A stretch of 17,520 bases of DNA, taken from contig DAOWFY010000128.1 in assembly GCA_030637775.1 (NCBI GenBank), positions 1 to 17,520 on the forward strand. Direction: 5' to 3'. Under the pieces are notes generated by a model. The model saw only the letters and a list, made by a program, of their open reading frames with translations, was not told the DNA's origin and did not search any database. Both the position numbers and the translations under genes were made by a program. Source of the DNA: DAOVGU01 sp030637775 [NCBI: bacterium]. Lineage in GTDB: Bacteria > Ratteibacteria > UBA8468. This document shows positions 1-7,528 of this stretch, piece by piece. Numbering within the stretch: the first letter of the stretch is position 1; each line of letters opens with the position of its first letter.

Positions 1-302
1 AGTATTATTATAAACATCAGGCTAATAAATTAAATGTTGAAAATGGAGTCGAAATGAAGGTGTCTCAATTCTTACCCATGTATTGAACCTGCGCAATTGA
101 GAACCTTCTGGTTGCTGGCAGATCTATCTCTGCCACACGCGAAGCACAAGCCTCTATCAGAATCATGCCTTGTTGTGTGGTTATGGGGCAAGCAGCAGGA
201 ACTGCAGCAGCACTCTGTTTGAAGGAAGAGATATCTCCGAGAGATTTAGATATTTCTTTACTGCAAAAACAATTGAAGAAACAAGGAGCATATTTAATAT
301 GA
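1..302 (+). pseudogene. FAD-dependent oxidoreductase, degraded C-terminal fragment
   Basis: In the frame ending with the TGA at 300-302 the sequence encodes IENLLVAGRSISATREAQAS followed by IRIMPCCVVMGQAAGTAAAL. This is the C-terminal FAD-binding signature of the FAD-dependent oxidoreductase (FAD_oxidored) family, whose members typically continue with an SPRDLD-like helix and finish on a KQGAYL-like tail, as here. The frame is broken by a TGA at 84-86. Just upstream the expected IPYxC-like segment is found in a different frame (YPCIEPAQ, 73-96) and rejoins the main frame if one A is restored in the CAATT around 95-98. Further upstream the frames carry more stops (31-33 and 55-57 in the YPCIEPAQ frame). 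The start lies outside the window. I read it as a decayed gene. A sequencing error explains the frameshift less well because there are several lesions. Confidence 0.72.
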
Positions 303-366
303 AAAAGAGGAGTCTGAGGAGAGATTTTGGCAATACGTTAACTTTTGAAAGGAACTCACCACGTAA

Positions 367-1380
367 ATGGATACAAAGAAAAGAATTAAAATCGGGATGA
401 TTGGTATGGGGGCTAATGGTGAAGCGCATCTACGTAATTTTATTAAGCACCCTTATGCTGAGGTTGTGGCTATATGTGAAACCAATAAGAAAAGGCTGAA
501 GGAAATATCCGAAAAGTATAACATTGCCCGGACATTCACGGATATGAGCATTATCAACCAGAAGGATATTGACGCTATCACCATTCACACTCCGGAGAAT
601 TTACATCGGGCGCCGTTTGTAACTGCATTAAGAGCTAGTAAAAATATTTTTATGGAAAAGCCAATGACTGATTCTGAAGAAGATTTGCGAACAATGGTGG
701 CAGAAGCAAGAAAATCTGACGGTAAGGTTCTGGTCGGTTTTATCTTGCGCTTTGACCCACTTTTCCGCGAGGTAAAAACGCTTGTCGATGATGGCAAACT
801 GGGCAAGATATTTTATATGGAAGCTGACTACATCCATAACCTTATTGAAGAGTATGATTTAAGCCCCTACCGTTCCCACACGGCAACAAACTGGCAGGAA
901 TTTATGCATGCGATGCCTAATGATGGGGTTCATGCCATTGATCTCCTTCGTTTTATTACAGACGATGAGCCGATAAAGGTAATGTCCTATGCTAACCGAA
1001 TTTCCTTGCCAGATGCCAAGTATGAGGCGACTGTTGTTTCAATCTTTAAATTTGCTTCTGGGTGTATTGGTAAAGTGACGGTGCTATATGCCCCGGTTGG
1101 ACCACGGCCTACGGCTTTCAACCTTTCGCTCTACGGGACTGAAGGAACTGTTGTGCGCGATCAAGTATGCCTTGAACGGTGTGGCAAATTTGAAAAATTT
1201 AAAGAGAAGTATCAGGAAGGTCATCCATTCAAACCTGAAGACAACCACTTTATAGAGTGTCTGGTTAAAGGAAAAAAAATGCTTACTGATACCGTTGATG
1301 GTGCGAAAAGCGAGATTGCTGGTATTTATGCTGATAAGGCAATTCGGGAGGGAAAACCTGTAAAGATCCCACAAGTGTAA
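367..1380 (+). CDS. Gfo/Idh/MocA family dehydrogenase (copy 1)
   Basis: NAD(P)-dependent sugar or cyclitol dehydrogenase, 337 aa, the usual family length and probably cytosolic. Residues 8-20 (IGMIGMGANGEAH) form the Rossmann dinucleotide-binding loop. EKPM at 97-100 is the family's conserved Lys-Pro motif. GFILRFDPLF at 124-133 and the DGVHAIDLLRF segment at 186-196, with the expected catalytic His189, form the C-terminal substrate domain. The usual GGG before that His is replaced by PND, unlike the second copy at 7529-8542, which is also 337 aa and clearly paralogous (both have DYIHNL and a GHPxxPExNHFI segment). The chosen ATG puts the Rossmann motif at the expected distance. An AAAGGA at 348-353 precedes it at a somewhat long spacing. 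Substrate cannot be told from sequence. The neighbours suggest a decorated sugar. Confidence 0.93.
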   Translation: MDTKKRIKIGMIGMGANGEAHLRNFIKHPYAEVVAICETNKKRLKEISEKYNIARTFTDMSIINQKDIDAITIHTPENLHRAPFVTALRASKNIFMEKPMTDSEEDLRTMVAEARKSDGKVLVGFILRFDPLFREVKTLVDDGKLGKIFYMEADYIHNLIEEYDLSPYRSHTATNWQEFMHAMPNDGVHAIDLLRFITDDEPIKVMSYANRISLPDAKYEATVVSIFKFASGCIGKVTVLYAPVGPRPTAFNLSLYGTEGTVVRDQVCLERCGKFEKFKEKYQEGHPFKPEDNHFIECLVKGKKMLTDTVDGAKSEIAGIYADKAIREGKPVKIPQV

Positions 1381-1410
1381 GAACAGAATATGCCAAAATG
1401 GGGAGATATA

Positions 1411-1683
1411 ATGATAAAAAAAGATAATCTTAAAACAATAAAGAAAGGGAACGTTCCCTTAATTTGCATGGATATAAATCCGAATGATTCAGGGTTGGAA
1501 TGTGTGTTTAGAAATAAACTGGGGAATGGTATTACCTTCCATCAATTTTTTACTGCAATCACTCCTTCTGGTAAACCCGGAGGCTATTTTGGATGTAGAG
1601 GACCTCAAACAAAAATAATTGACAGGTGGAAGGGACTTACCGTTATCCCAAAAGAGCCGTTGCCGAAATTAAAAATTCCTTGA
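1411..1683 (+). CDS. Hypothetical protein, 90 aa
   Basis: I do not recognise this family. The preferred start is the ATG at 1411 because GGGGAG at 1400-1405 lies 5 nt upstream. An in-frame ATG at 1390 would add seven residues but has no ribosome-binding site. The protein (MIKKDNLKTIKKGNVPLICM...) is slightly basic, has no membrane segment and no signal peptide. Its centre is rich in Gly and aromatic residues (FHQFFTAITPSGKPGGYFGC), with Cys in CMD, ECVF and GCRG contexts. It begins about 30 nt after the first dehydrogenase and probably shares its transcript. It may be a small stand-alone protein or the surviving piece of a longer gene. The smooth frame and good ribosome-binding site favour a real product, but no function can be assigned. 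Confidence 0.5.
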   Translation: MIKKDNLKTIKKGNVPLICMDINPNDSGLECVFRNKLGNGITFHQFFTAITPSGKPGGYFGCRGPQTKIIDRWKGLTVIPKEPLPKLKIP

Positions 1684-1702
1684 TTTTACAGGGATTTTAG
1701 CC

Positions 1703-1718
1703 TTGTAAATTTTTACAA
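1703..1718. promoter_or_regulatory. Palindrome with repeated TTTTACA half-sites, possible operator
   Basis: TTGTAAA (1703-1709) and TTTACAA (1712-1718) form a perfect inverted repeat separated by TT. The half-site TTTTACA occurs three times in 56 bp (1684-1690, 1711-1717, 1733-1739). It lies in the 190-bp gap between the orphan gene and the esterase, where a regulator site would fit. A TTGACA at 1758-1763 has no convincing -10 box 16-18 nt downstream. The region is very AT-rich, so chance is a serious alternative. Confidence 0.22.
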
Positions 1719-1873
1719 ATTCAAAGTGAACTTTTTACAAAGTTAAATTTCTGTTCTTTGACAATTAGAAGCGGAAAACTGCACCACTATTAGCAAGAGA
1801 GCAAAAACATCTTTTTTAAACCTCCTTTTTATGATAACCTAGAAAAGGCGATTTTGTAATCAGGAGAAAAATT

Positions 1874-2938
1874 ATGAACAGAGATATGAAAGAAGGTTTA
1901 ATCCAAAGAAGGATTGATGACAGACAGAGATTGCAAAGAAGAGAGACAGAGGATTTCTTGAGGAGCGAAATTGAGAAGTATCCGGAGAGGCAAAAGAAAA
2001 TATGGAGAAGGGATTACTCTTCCGCAGAGAATTATTTATCTTCAGTAGAACCTAATAGAAAAAGATGGCTGGAGACAGTAGGGGACTTCTCTAAAGGAGC
2101 ATCAGAGGATTTTGCGGTAGAGGAAGAACCTTTTTTAGAAGATAAAAAGGTGATTGCCAAACGGGTTTCCATAAAACTCTTTAGTCAACTTAAAGGTAGA
2201 GCAATTTTGGGTCTACCTAAAAGTAGGAACAACCTTTTTCCTCTTATTATCTGCCAGCATGGCCATACCTCTTCTCCCGATGGGGATGTATTCGGGCTTA
2301 TTGATAAAGCAAATTATTATGATGCTTATGGTTATAAACTGGTGAAAGAAGGTTTTGCTGTTTTAGCCCCGCTTAATATTACGATGACCGAACCAATGGC
2401 AAGGTTCAACAGAATGGCTTTGCTTTTGGGAAAGAGTCTCTTTGGTCTGGAAATCTTTAAAATAAGAAGATTTATTGATTATCTCTCTACTCTTAAAGAG
2501 ATTGATAAGAATAGAATCGGGATGTGGGGCCTAAGTAAAGGGGGAACCTATACGCTCTTTACCTTGCCTGTGGAGAAAAGAATAAAGGTGGGAATTATCT
2601 CGGCTTTCTTCAACCATAGAATCAAAAAGATGGCAATTGAAGACCCAAGGTATTCCTGTTATCTTGCCACCGATGAAGAGCATATGTTTCTTCCTAACTG
2701 GTTAAAAGAATTTACCGATTCTGATCTTGTTTCTTTAATCTGTCCCAGACCTTTAATGATTCAGACCGGGAAAGCGGATGGGGTCTCCTGGTGGCCATTT
2801 GTTCTTGAAGAATTCAAAAATTCTAGAGAACATTATAAAAAATTAAAGATAGAGGATAGAATCAAGATGTGTTTGCATAATAATGGACATGAGATTCGCT
2901 TTGAAGAAGGGTTAAAATTTTTAAAATGCTGGCTTTAG
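1874..2938 (+). CDS. Alpha/beta hydrolase, acyl-esterase-like
   Basis: A 354-aa serine hydrolase, probably an esterase or deacetylase acting on an acylated carbohydrate. The HGH at residues 129-131 (IICQHGHTSSP) is the oxyanion-hole strand. The nucleophile elbow is GLSKG at 219-223 with Ser221. The acid is likely Asp302 in TGKADG, and the base His339 in NNGHE, so the triad is complete and in the order of the dienelactone hydrolase/acetyl-xylan-esterase clan. The first 80 residues are highly charged and helical, an extension often seen in these esterases. There is no signal peptide, so it should act in the cytosol on an imported substrate. AGGAG at 1862-1866 lies 7 nt before the ATG. The next gene begins 6 nt after its stop, suggesting one transcript. 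Confidence 0.88.
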   Translation: MNRDMKEGLIQRRIDDRQRLQRRETEDFLRSEIEKYPERQKKIWRRDYSSAENYLSSVEPNRKRWLETVGDFSKGASEDFAVEEEPFLEDKKVIAKRVSIKLFSQLKGRAILGLPKSRNNLFPLIICQHGHTSSPDGDVFGLIDKANYYDAYGYKLVKEGFAVLAPLNITMTEPMARFNRMALLLGKSLFGLEIFKIRRFIDYLSTLKEIDKNRIGMWGLSKGGTYTLFTLPVEKRIKVGIISAFFNHRIKKMAIEDPRYSCYLATDEEHMFLPNWLKEFTDSDLVSLICPRPLMIQTGKADGVSWWPFVLEEFKNSREHYKKLKIEDRIKMCLHNNGHEIRFEEGLKFLKCWL

Positions 2939-2944
2939 AAAAAG

Positions 2945-4075
2945 ATGAAGGATGAAAAATCAGAGATTAAGAAACTCCTAAACGAACATCTGAGAGAGAT
3001 AAGGAAGAGAAACCTTGTCTGTGAGCAGTTTCAGGAGGCAGATAGAATACCTATAAATATCAGCGAATATGGTAGCTACTGGGCAGATATGCAAGGAGTA
3101 GATATAAGGGATTATTATACCAATCCTGAACTAAATATAGAAGTGCAGACAAAAGGACAGGAATGGAGACTAAAGGAGCTAAAGGATGACCGAGCAAACT
3201 ATGGAATAGGGATGGATACAGGTATTGTTGGCGAGGCTCTTGTTTTTGACTGTCCTGTTGAGTACCCTCAAGGTACTAATCCAAGAATAGTTCATATTCT
3301 GGAAAAGGAAGAAGACTTAGATAGACTTGAGATTATACCTCCACAAAATAATAAGAGAATCTTAGAATATGAGAGAAAACACCAGAAATTCTTAAGGTTG
3401 ATTAAAAAGATAGACCCTCCTTTCCCTTATCCTGAAAAAGGGCATTTTTCTTTGCAGATTCATCCGCCTCTTTCCTGTGCCTGCGCTTTAATGGACCCCA
3501 CCAAGATATACCTTTATCTGTATACTGACCCGGCGCTTATAAAACGTTTCCTTAAGAAGATGTTTGATACCTTTTGTCTTTATAAGGACTATTTTGATAG
3601 GAGACGGAAAGTTCCATCTAAATCGTTAGGATTAGCCGATGATAACTCTTGCCAAATTTCTGCCCCGATGTATCAGGAATTTGTCCTTTCTTTGAATAAA
3701 GCACTTTATGAACGTTACGGAAAGGAATATCAATATCTCCATGCCGATGGACCTAATGACCATCTTTTCCCCGTAATTGCAAAAGAATTAAATCTCAACA
3801 AGATGGACATTGGTGGGTGGAGTAGATTAGAGCCGGCTGTAAAATATTTAAAAGGTAAAACCGTCATTCATGGAGGTATGAATAATAAGGATTTATACAA
3901 GGGTCTTACCAAGGAGGCCGAAGGGAAGGTACTGAAGGCAATAAAACTCGCTGCCCCTGGTGGAGGATATGAGTTTGCCATCGGCGGGGAAACCTATCCT
4001 GGTGTTTCCCCTGAGACCTTAATCAAACTGGTAAAATATGTAAAGGAAATCGGCCGCTATCCAATTAAGGTTTGA
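2945..4075 (+). CDS. URO-D superfamily protein lacking zinc-ligand cysteines
   Basis: A 376-aa TIM-barrel protein of the uroporphyrinogen decarboxylase/MtaA-CmuA superfamily. Supporting segments are LADDNSCQISAPMYQEFVL at about 230-248 (the usual 'DD...SPxMYxEF' segment), YLHADGPNDH at 264-273, a HGGMNN strand at 309-314 and the C-terminal GGGYEF...GVSPE at 339-356. In corrinoid methyltransferases zinc is bound by His-x-Cys plus a later Cys in the GGGY region. Here the first motif reads His266-Ala-Asp268 and the later position is Gly-Gly (348-349), so the classical ligands are absent. It is not HemE, lacking its usual N-terminal signatures. Gene order (6 nt behind an esterase, upstream of a transporter) suggests a role in metabolising an imported compound. 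A methyltransferase, lyase or decarboxylase role remains open. Confidence 0.8.
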   Translation: MKDEKSEIKKLLNEHLREIRKRNLVCEQFQEADRIPINISEYGSYWADMQGVDIRDYYTNPELNIEVQTKGQEWRLKELKDDRANYGIGMDTGIVGEALVFDCPVEYPQGTNPRIVHILEKEEDLDRLEIIPPQNNKRILEYERKHQKFLRLIKKIDPPFPYPEKGHFSLQIHPPLSCACALMDPTKIYLYLYTDPALIKRFLKKMFDTFCLYKDYFDRRRKVPSKSLGLADDNSCQISAPMYQEFVLSLNKALYERYGKEYQYLHADGPNDHLFPVIAKELNLNKMDIGGWSRLEPAVKYLKGKTVIHGGMNNKDLYKGLTKEAEGKVLKAIKLAAPGGGYEFAIGGETYPGVSPETLIKLVKYVKEIGRYPIKV

Positions 4076-4233
4076 CTAATTATAAAAAAGGAAAGATTAG
4101 AAATGACTAAATTCTGTGCACTCATATTCGCATACAGGACAGATTGTATACCTCTCAATGCAAAACATTCATGCAACTTATATATTATAACTTATGGTTG
4201 TTAAGATACTGAAAAATAGTAGTGAGGTATGAG

Positions 4234-6178
4234 ATGGATTTAGTTAAAGAGAAGAGTTCTGGATTCACTCTGAGGGCATTTATCACCGGTGGTATTCTTT
4301 GCTTTCTTGTTGCTATTGCCTGCCAATATTCGGTTAACATTGTTCATGGCTCCTATCTTGCCATTGACCATATGCCCGCCGGAGGAATATTTATCTTCTT
4401 TCTCTTTACCTTACTTATCAATACAATTCTGCGAAGATTAGGAATTGGTTTTTCCTCTGCAGAACAACTGCTTATCTATACCATGCTTATCGTTTGCTCC
4501 TCGGTGGTAACAATGGGCTTTGGCAGTCAGATTCTCCCGATGCTTGCTGCCCCCTTCTATTATGCCACTCCTGAGAATAGATGGGCACAAATTCTTCAGC
4601 CCCATATCAAACCCTGGTTAGTTCCTCAGGGAGCAGAGAATATCAGGTGTTTCTTTGAAGGTCTACCCAAAGGAGCATCCATCCCCTGGGCAGCCTGGAT
4701 TAAACCCTTATCTGCCTGGCTTCCATTTATTTTAGCTCTCTATTTTGTGATGATCTGTATGATGGTGATTCTTCGTAAACAATGGGTGGAAAGGGAAAGG
4801 TTAATCTTTCCTCTAACAAGACTTCCGATGGAGATTGTCAAAGAGGAAGAGAAGAGTAAACCTTCTGCTCTTGCTCCCTTTTATCGAAATAAAATTATGT
4901 GGCTCGGTTTTGGGATTCCCTTTGTTATTGGCAGTATCAATGCTTTACACCATTACTTTCACTTTGTTCCTCCAATAAAGTTAGTTCAGTCTATCCCTAT
5001 CTTCCGACATACAACAGGTATCCAGTTTCGCCTCAGTTTTCCGGTAATGGGACTTGTCTATCTAGTTAACCTTGACGTTGCTCTTTCCCTCTGGTTCTTT
5101 AATCTCTTATCCACTACTGTCAGCGGTATCTTCAATATTACCGGAGTAAGTAGCGCCGAGAATTTAGGATATGGTGTTCCTGCTGGCCCTATCTTTGTTC
5201 ACTTACAAACAGGTGCTTTTGTAATCCTTGTTTTATTTGGCCTCTGGGTGGCAAGAGCTCATTTAAGAGATGTCTTTAGAAAAGCATTTAAGAAAGATGA
5301 AAGAATAGATGATTCAACTGAAATGCTTTCTTATCGGACCGCGGTAATCGGCCTTATTCTGACTATTCTTTTTATGACCGGTTGGCTTGGTGCTTCTGGC
5401 GTTTCTTTCTGGATTTCCCTTCTCTTTCTCTTCGGTGCTCTTTTCTTCTTCCTGGGTTTAACCAGAATCGTTGCTGAGGGTGGTATCCCCACTCTAAGAG
5501 CACCCACCACCTCTTCGGCAGCCATTATTTCTGGCATTGGCTCTTCTCATATTGGAGCAGAAGGTTTAGCGGGTTTAGGCTTTACCTATCTCTATGCTGC
5601 AGATACAAGAACCTTTGTTATGTCTCCGGCAGCCCACGGCTTAAAGATGGCCGAGGAGATGGGAAAGAAAAAAAGGCTACTCTTTTGGGGGATGCTTTTG
5701 GCCCTCATTATTGGTATCTTTACTTCTCTTTGGATGGTTATTCGGCTTTCTTATCTTCATGGAGGAATAAATCTTAACTCCTGGTATTTTGGCGGGGGAG
5801 CAATGAGGCCCTGGGAATATGCGATGGATAAGATCCTTCATCCCGAAGGTCCCAATGGTCTTGGCTGGCTCTGCAAAGGAATTGGAGCGGCAATAATGTT
5901 TTGGTCTTATGTTTATGAGAAATAGATTCCTCTGGTGGCCCTTGCATCCCTTAGGTTTCACTATCGGTGCTGGCCGATGGATTAGCCACCTTTGGTTCTC
6001 CATCTTTCTTGCCTGGCTCTTAAAAAGCATGATTTTGCGCTATGGAGGACCAAAACTATATAGGAATACCATTCCCTTCTTCTTAGGTCTGATTTTAGGT
6101 CAATATGCCTGTGCCGGAACCTGGTTTATCATTGATTACTTTACTAAAATGACCGAAAATATGGTCTTCTGGATTTAA
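4234..6178 (+). CDS. DUF6785/DUF6784-type polytopic membrane protein, frameshifted
   Basis: A multi-spanning inner-membrane protein of the kind annotated as DUF6785 (N-terminal) plus DUF6784 (C-terminal), probably a transporter related in layout to oligopeptide-type permeases. The substrate is unknown. Frame 1 runs to a stop at 5923-5925 and holds about 12 hydrophobic segments, beginning near residue 15, with a conserved-looking VERERLIFPLTRLPMEIVKEE loop. The C-terminal part continues in another frame (MFMRNRFLWWPLHPLGFTIG, to TAA at 6176-6178). Removing one T from the T4 run at 5899-5902 fuses the two as IMFGLMFMRNRFLWWPLHP and gives about 647 aa, which fits a complete protein. GTG at 4222 opens the frame, but ATG at 4234 is preferred because GAGG (4224-4227) sits 6 nt before it. 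Its place between two URO-D-like genes suggests uptake of their substrate. Confidence 0.82.
5899..5902 (+). other. Frameshift site, T4 homopolymer in membrane-protein gene
   Basis: At the run of four T (ATG-TTTT-GGTC) the reading frame of the membrane protein moves by one base. With three T the codons read M-F-G-L-M-F-M-R-N-R-F, joining the two halves of the gene without losing any conserved residue. With four T translation stops 8 codons after the run, at the TAG at 5923-5925. Either the population carries a one-base insertion, the base is an assembly error, or the ribosome or polymerase slips here. Confidence 0.7.
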
Positions 6179-6492
6179 AATGAAAGGTTCTTCTCTTAGT
6201 TCCTATATCTCGCGTAAGAAAAACTTAAGAAAAGTCTTTCAATCAAATTAAATCATGCATGTAATGGAGAATCTTGTCCATAACAGGGAGATCTGAACGA
6301 AATTAGAAAACTCATATGTTTAATTAATTTTATTTTCTGTACTTTATTTTTAGAGCAAATTTTAGTTCGTTTTGTCTTGATACTCAAAAACGAAATAATG
6401 CAGTATAATAAAACCGGTAAAAGGGCGATTTACAGGTTAAAAAATGTAGGATGTCAATGTAGGACAATATAATTAAGATATAAAAGTGGGCT
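6179..6492 (+). promoter_or_regulatory. Non-coding gap with candidate promoter and inverted repeat
   Basis: This 314-bp gap has no credible gene. A perfect TATAAT lies at 6404-6409. The best -35 candidate is TTGATA at 6377-6382, but the spacing is 21 nt, longer than usual. An 8-bp perfect inverted repeat, TTCGTTTT (6366-6373) and AAAACGAA (6387-6394), brackets that -35 candidate with a 13-nt loop, the geometry of an operator. Nearer the gene AATGTAGGA occurs twice within 22 bp (about 6442-6464). The 83 nt from the -10 box to the ATG at 6493 would form a leader. The region is AT-rich, so these are weak calls. No terminator for the upstream gene is visible. Confidence 0.3.
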
Positions 6493-7527
6493 ATGGCTTA
6501 TAAAGGAGTTTTAGGGGATGTGAAAAGAGCAGTTGCTTTAAAGATTCCTGAAAGGATATCAGTATTTGCTCTAAGTCAAGAATTTGATGTGAAGTGGTAT
6601 GGGAAATTTAGTTATGAAGAGACTATTTTGAATGCTGATAAATTAGCCGAAACTCATATAAAAGCAATTGAAGAATTTGATTATGATTGGGCCTGGCTGC
6701 AGGTGGATGACTGTATTGAATTTGAGGTGTTAGGGGTAGGAACTAAAGGCAAAGGTAATATTTTAAGAGCAACGTGTGATTATTTACCAGCGAATAAAGA
6801 AACTCTATTGAAGTTAAAGATACCTGACCCTCATAAAGATGGCAGAATGCCAATTTTATTGGAGGTAATCTCCAAGATAAAAAGACACTTTAATGATAAA
6901 ATCCTTGTTTGTGGAAGAGTGGCTGCTCCCTTTTCCTCTACTGCCCTTCTTTATGGTTTGCAAGAGACAATGATGCTTATTTTTTCTGACTCAACATTAT
7001 TAAAGGAGACCAACGAATTCTTTGCGGAGCTACAGAAAGAATGGGGAAAGGCTCAATTTGAAGCCGGTGCTGATGCTATTTGGCTGGGAGACTGCATTGC
7101 TTCAGGTCATCTTTTGTCACTGAAACAATATAGCGAATTTGCCTTTGAGCCATGTCGAAGGCTGGTTCAGGAATATAAAAAGATAGGACTTTTGACCTTT
7201 TTACACAATAGCGAAGAATCTCCTTCTCATATTTTAAAACATACCGAATTAGGAGTAGATGCAATGAATGTTGGGCCAGGAATAGATATTGCTAAAGCCA
7301 AGGAGATAGTCAAGGGAAAAACCTGCTTGATGGGTAACTTAGACCCAATTAATATTTTGCAGAATGGAACTCCTGAAAAGGTTAAGGAAGAAATTATTAG
7401 AATTATAGAAAGCACAAAAAAAGAAGGAGGCTATCTTTTTAATACTGGTGAATGTCTTCCCAGGGAGACTCCGGAGGAAAATATAAGAGCAATGGTGGAA
7501 GGAGTGAGAGAATACGGAAAATATTAA
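6493..7527 (+). CDS. URO-D superfamily, methyltransferase-like protein
   Basis: A 344-aa URO-D/MtaA/CmuA-like TIM barrel. Visible landmarks are EAGADAIWLGDCIAS at 190-204 (family 'GADxIxxGDD' strand), LTFLHNSEESP at 234-244, the LMGNLDP strand at 279-285 and FNTGECLPRETPEEN at 316-330. The late Cys321 lies where the zinc Cys of corrinoid methyltransferases is expected. His238 is also in place, but the intervening Cys of His-x-Cys is Ser240. So two of the three classical ligands remain, against none or one in the other URO-D-like protein at 2945-4075. The stop is followed one base later by the next dehydrogenase ATG, so the two are translationally coupled. Ribosome-binding site is poor (AGTGGG close to the ATG). 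The likely role is conversion of an imported methylated or carboxylated compound. No corrinoid protein is seen in the window. Confidence 0.82.
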   Translation: MAYKGVLGDVKRAVALKIPERISVFALSQEFDVKWYGKFSYEETILNADKLAETHIKAIEEFDYDWAWLQVDDCIEFEVLGVGTKGKGNILRATCDYLPANKETLLKLKIPDPHKDGRMPILLEVISKIKRHFNDKILVCGRVAAPFSSTALLYGLQETMMLIFSDSTLLKETNEFFAELQKEWGKAQFEAGADAIWLGDCIASGHLLSLKQYSEFAFEPCRRLVQEYKKIGLLTFLHNSEESPSHILKHTELGVDAMNVGPGIDIAKAKEIVKGKTCLMGNLDPINILQNGTPEKVKEEIIRIIESTKKEGGYLFNTGECLPRETPEENIRAMVEGVREYGKY

Positions 7528-7528
7528 G

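Noticed and set aside
84-86. In-frame TGA in the FAD oxidoreductase read as selenocysteine
   Set aside because: The expected segment is found in another frame next to it and needs a base change to rejoin, and additional stops occur upstream. Decay explains it better and no SECIS-like hairpin is visible after the TGA.
1758-1763. TTGACA as a promoter for the esterase gene
   Set aside because: No acceptable -10 hexamer occurs 16-18 nt downstream (the nearest bases read GCACCA).
2945-7527. Complete corrinoid-dependent O-demethylase system
   Set aside because: Only URO-D-like proteins are present. There is no corrinoid-binding protein or reactivase, and the zinc-ligand sets are incomplete.
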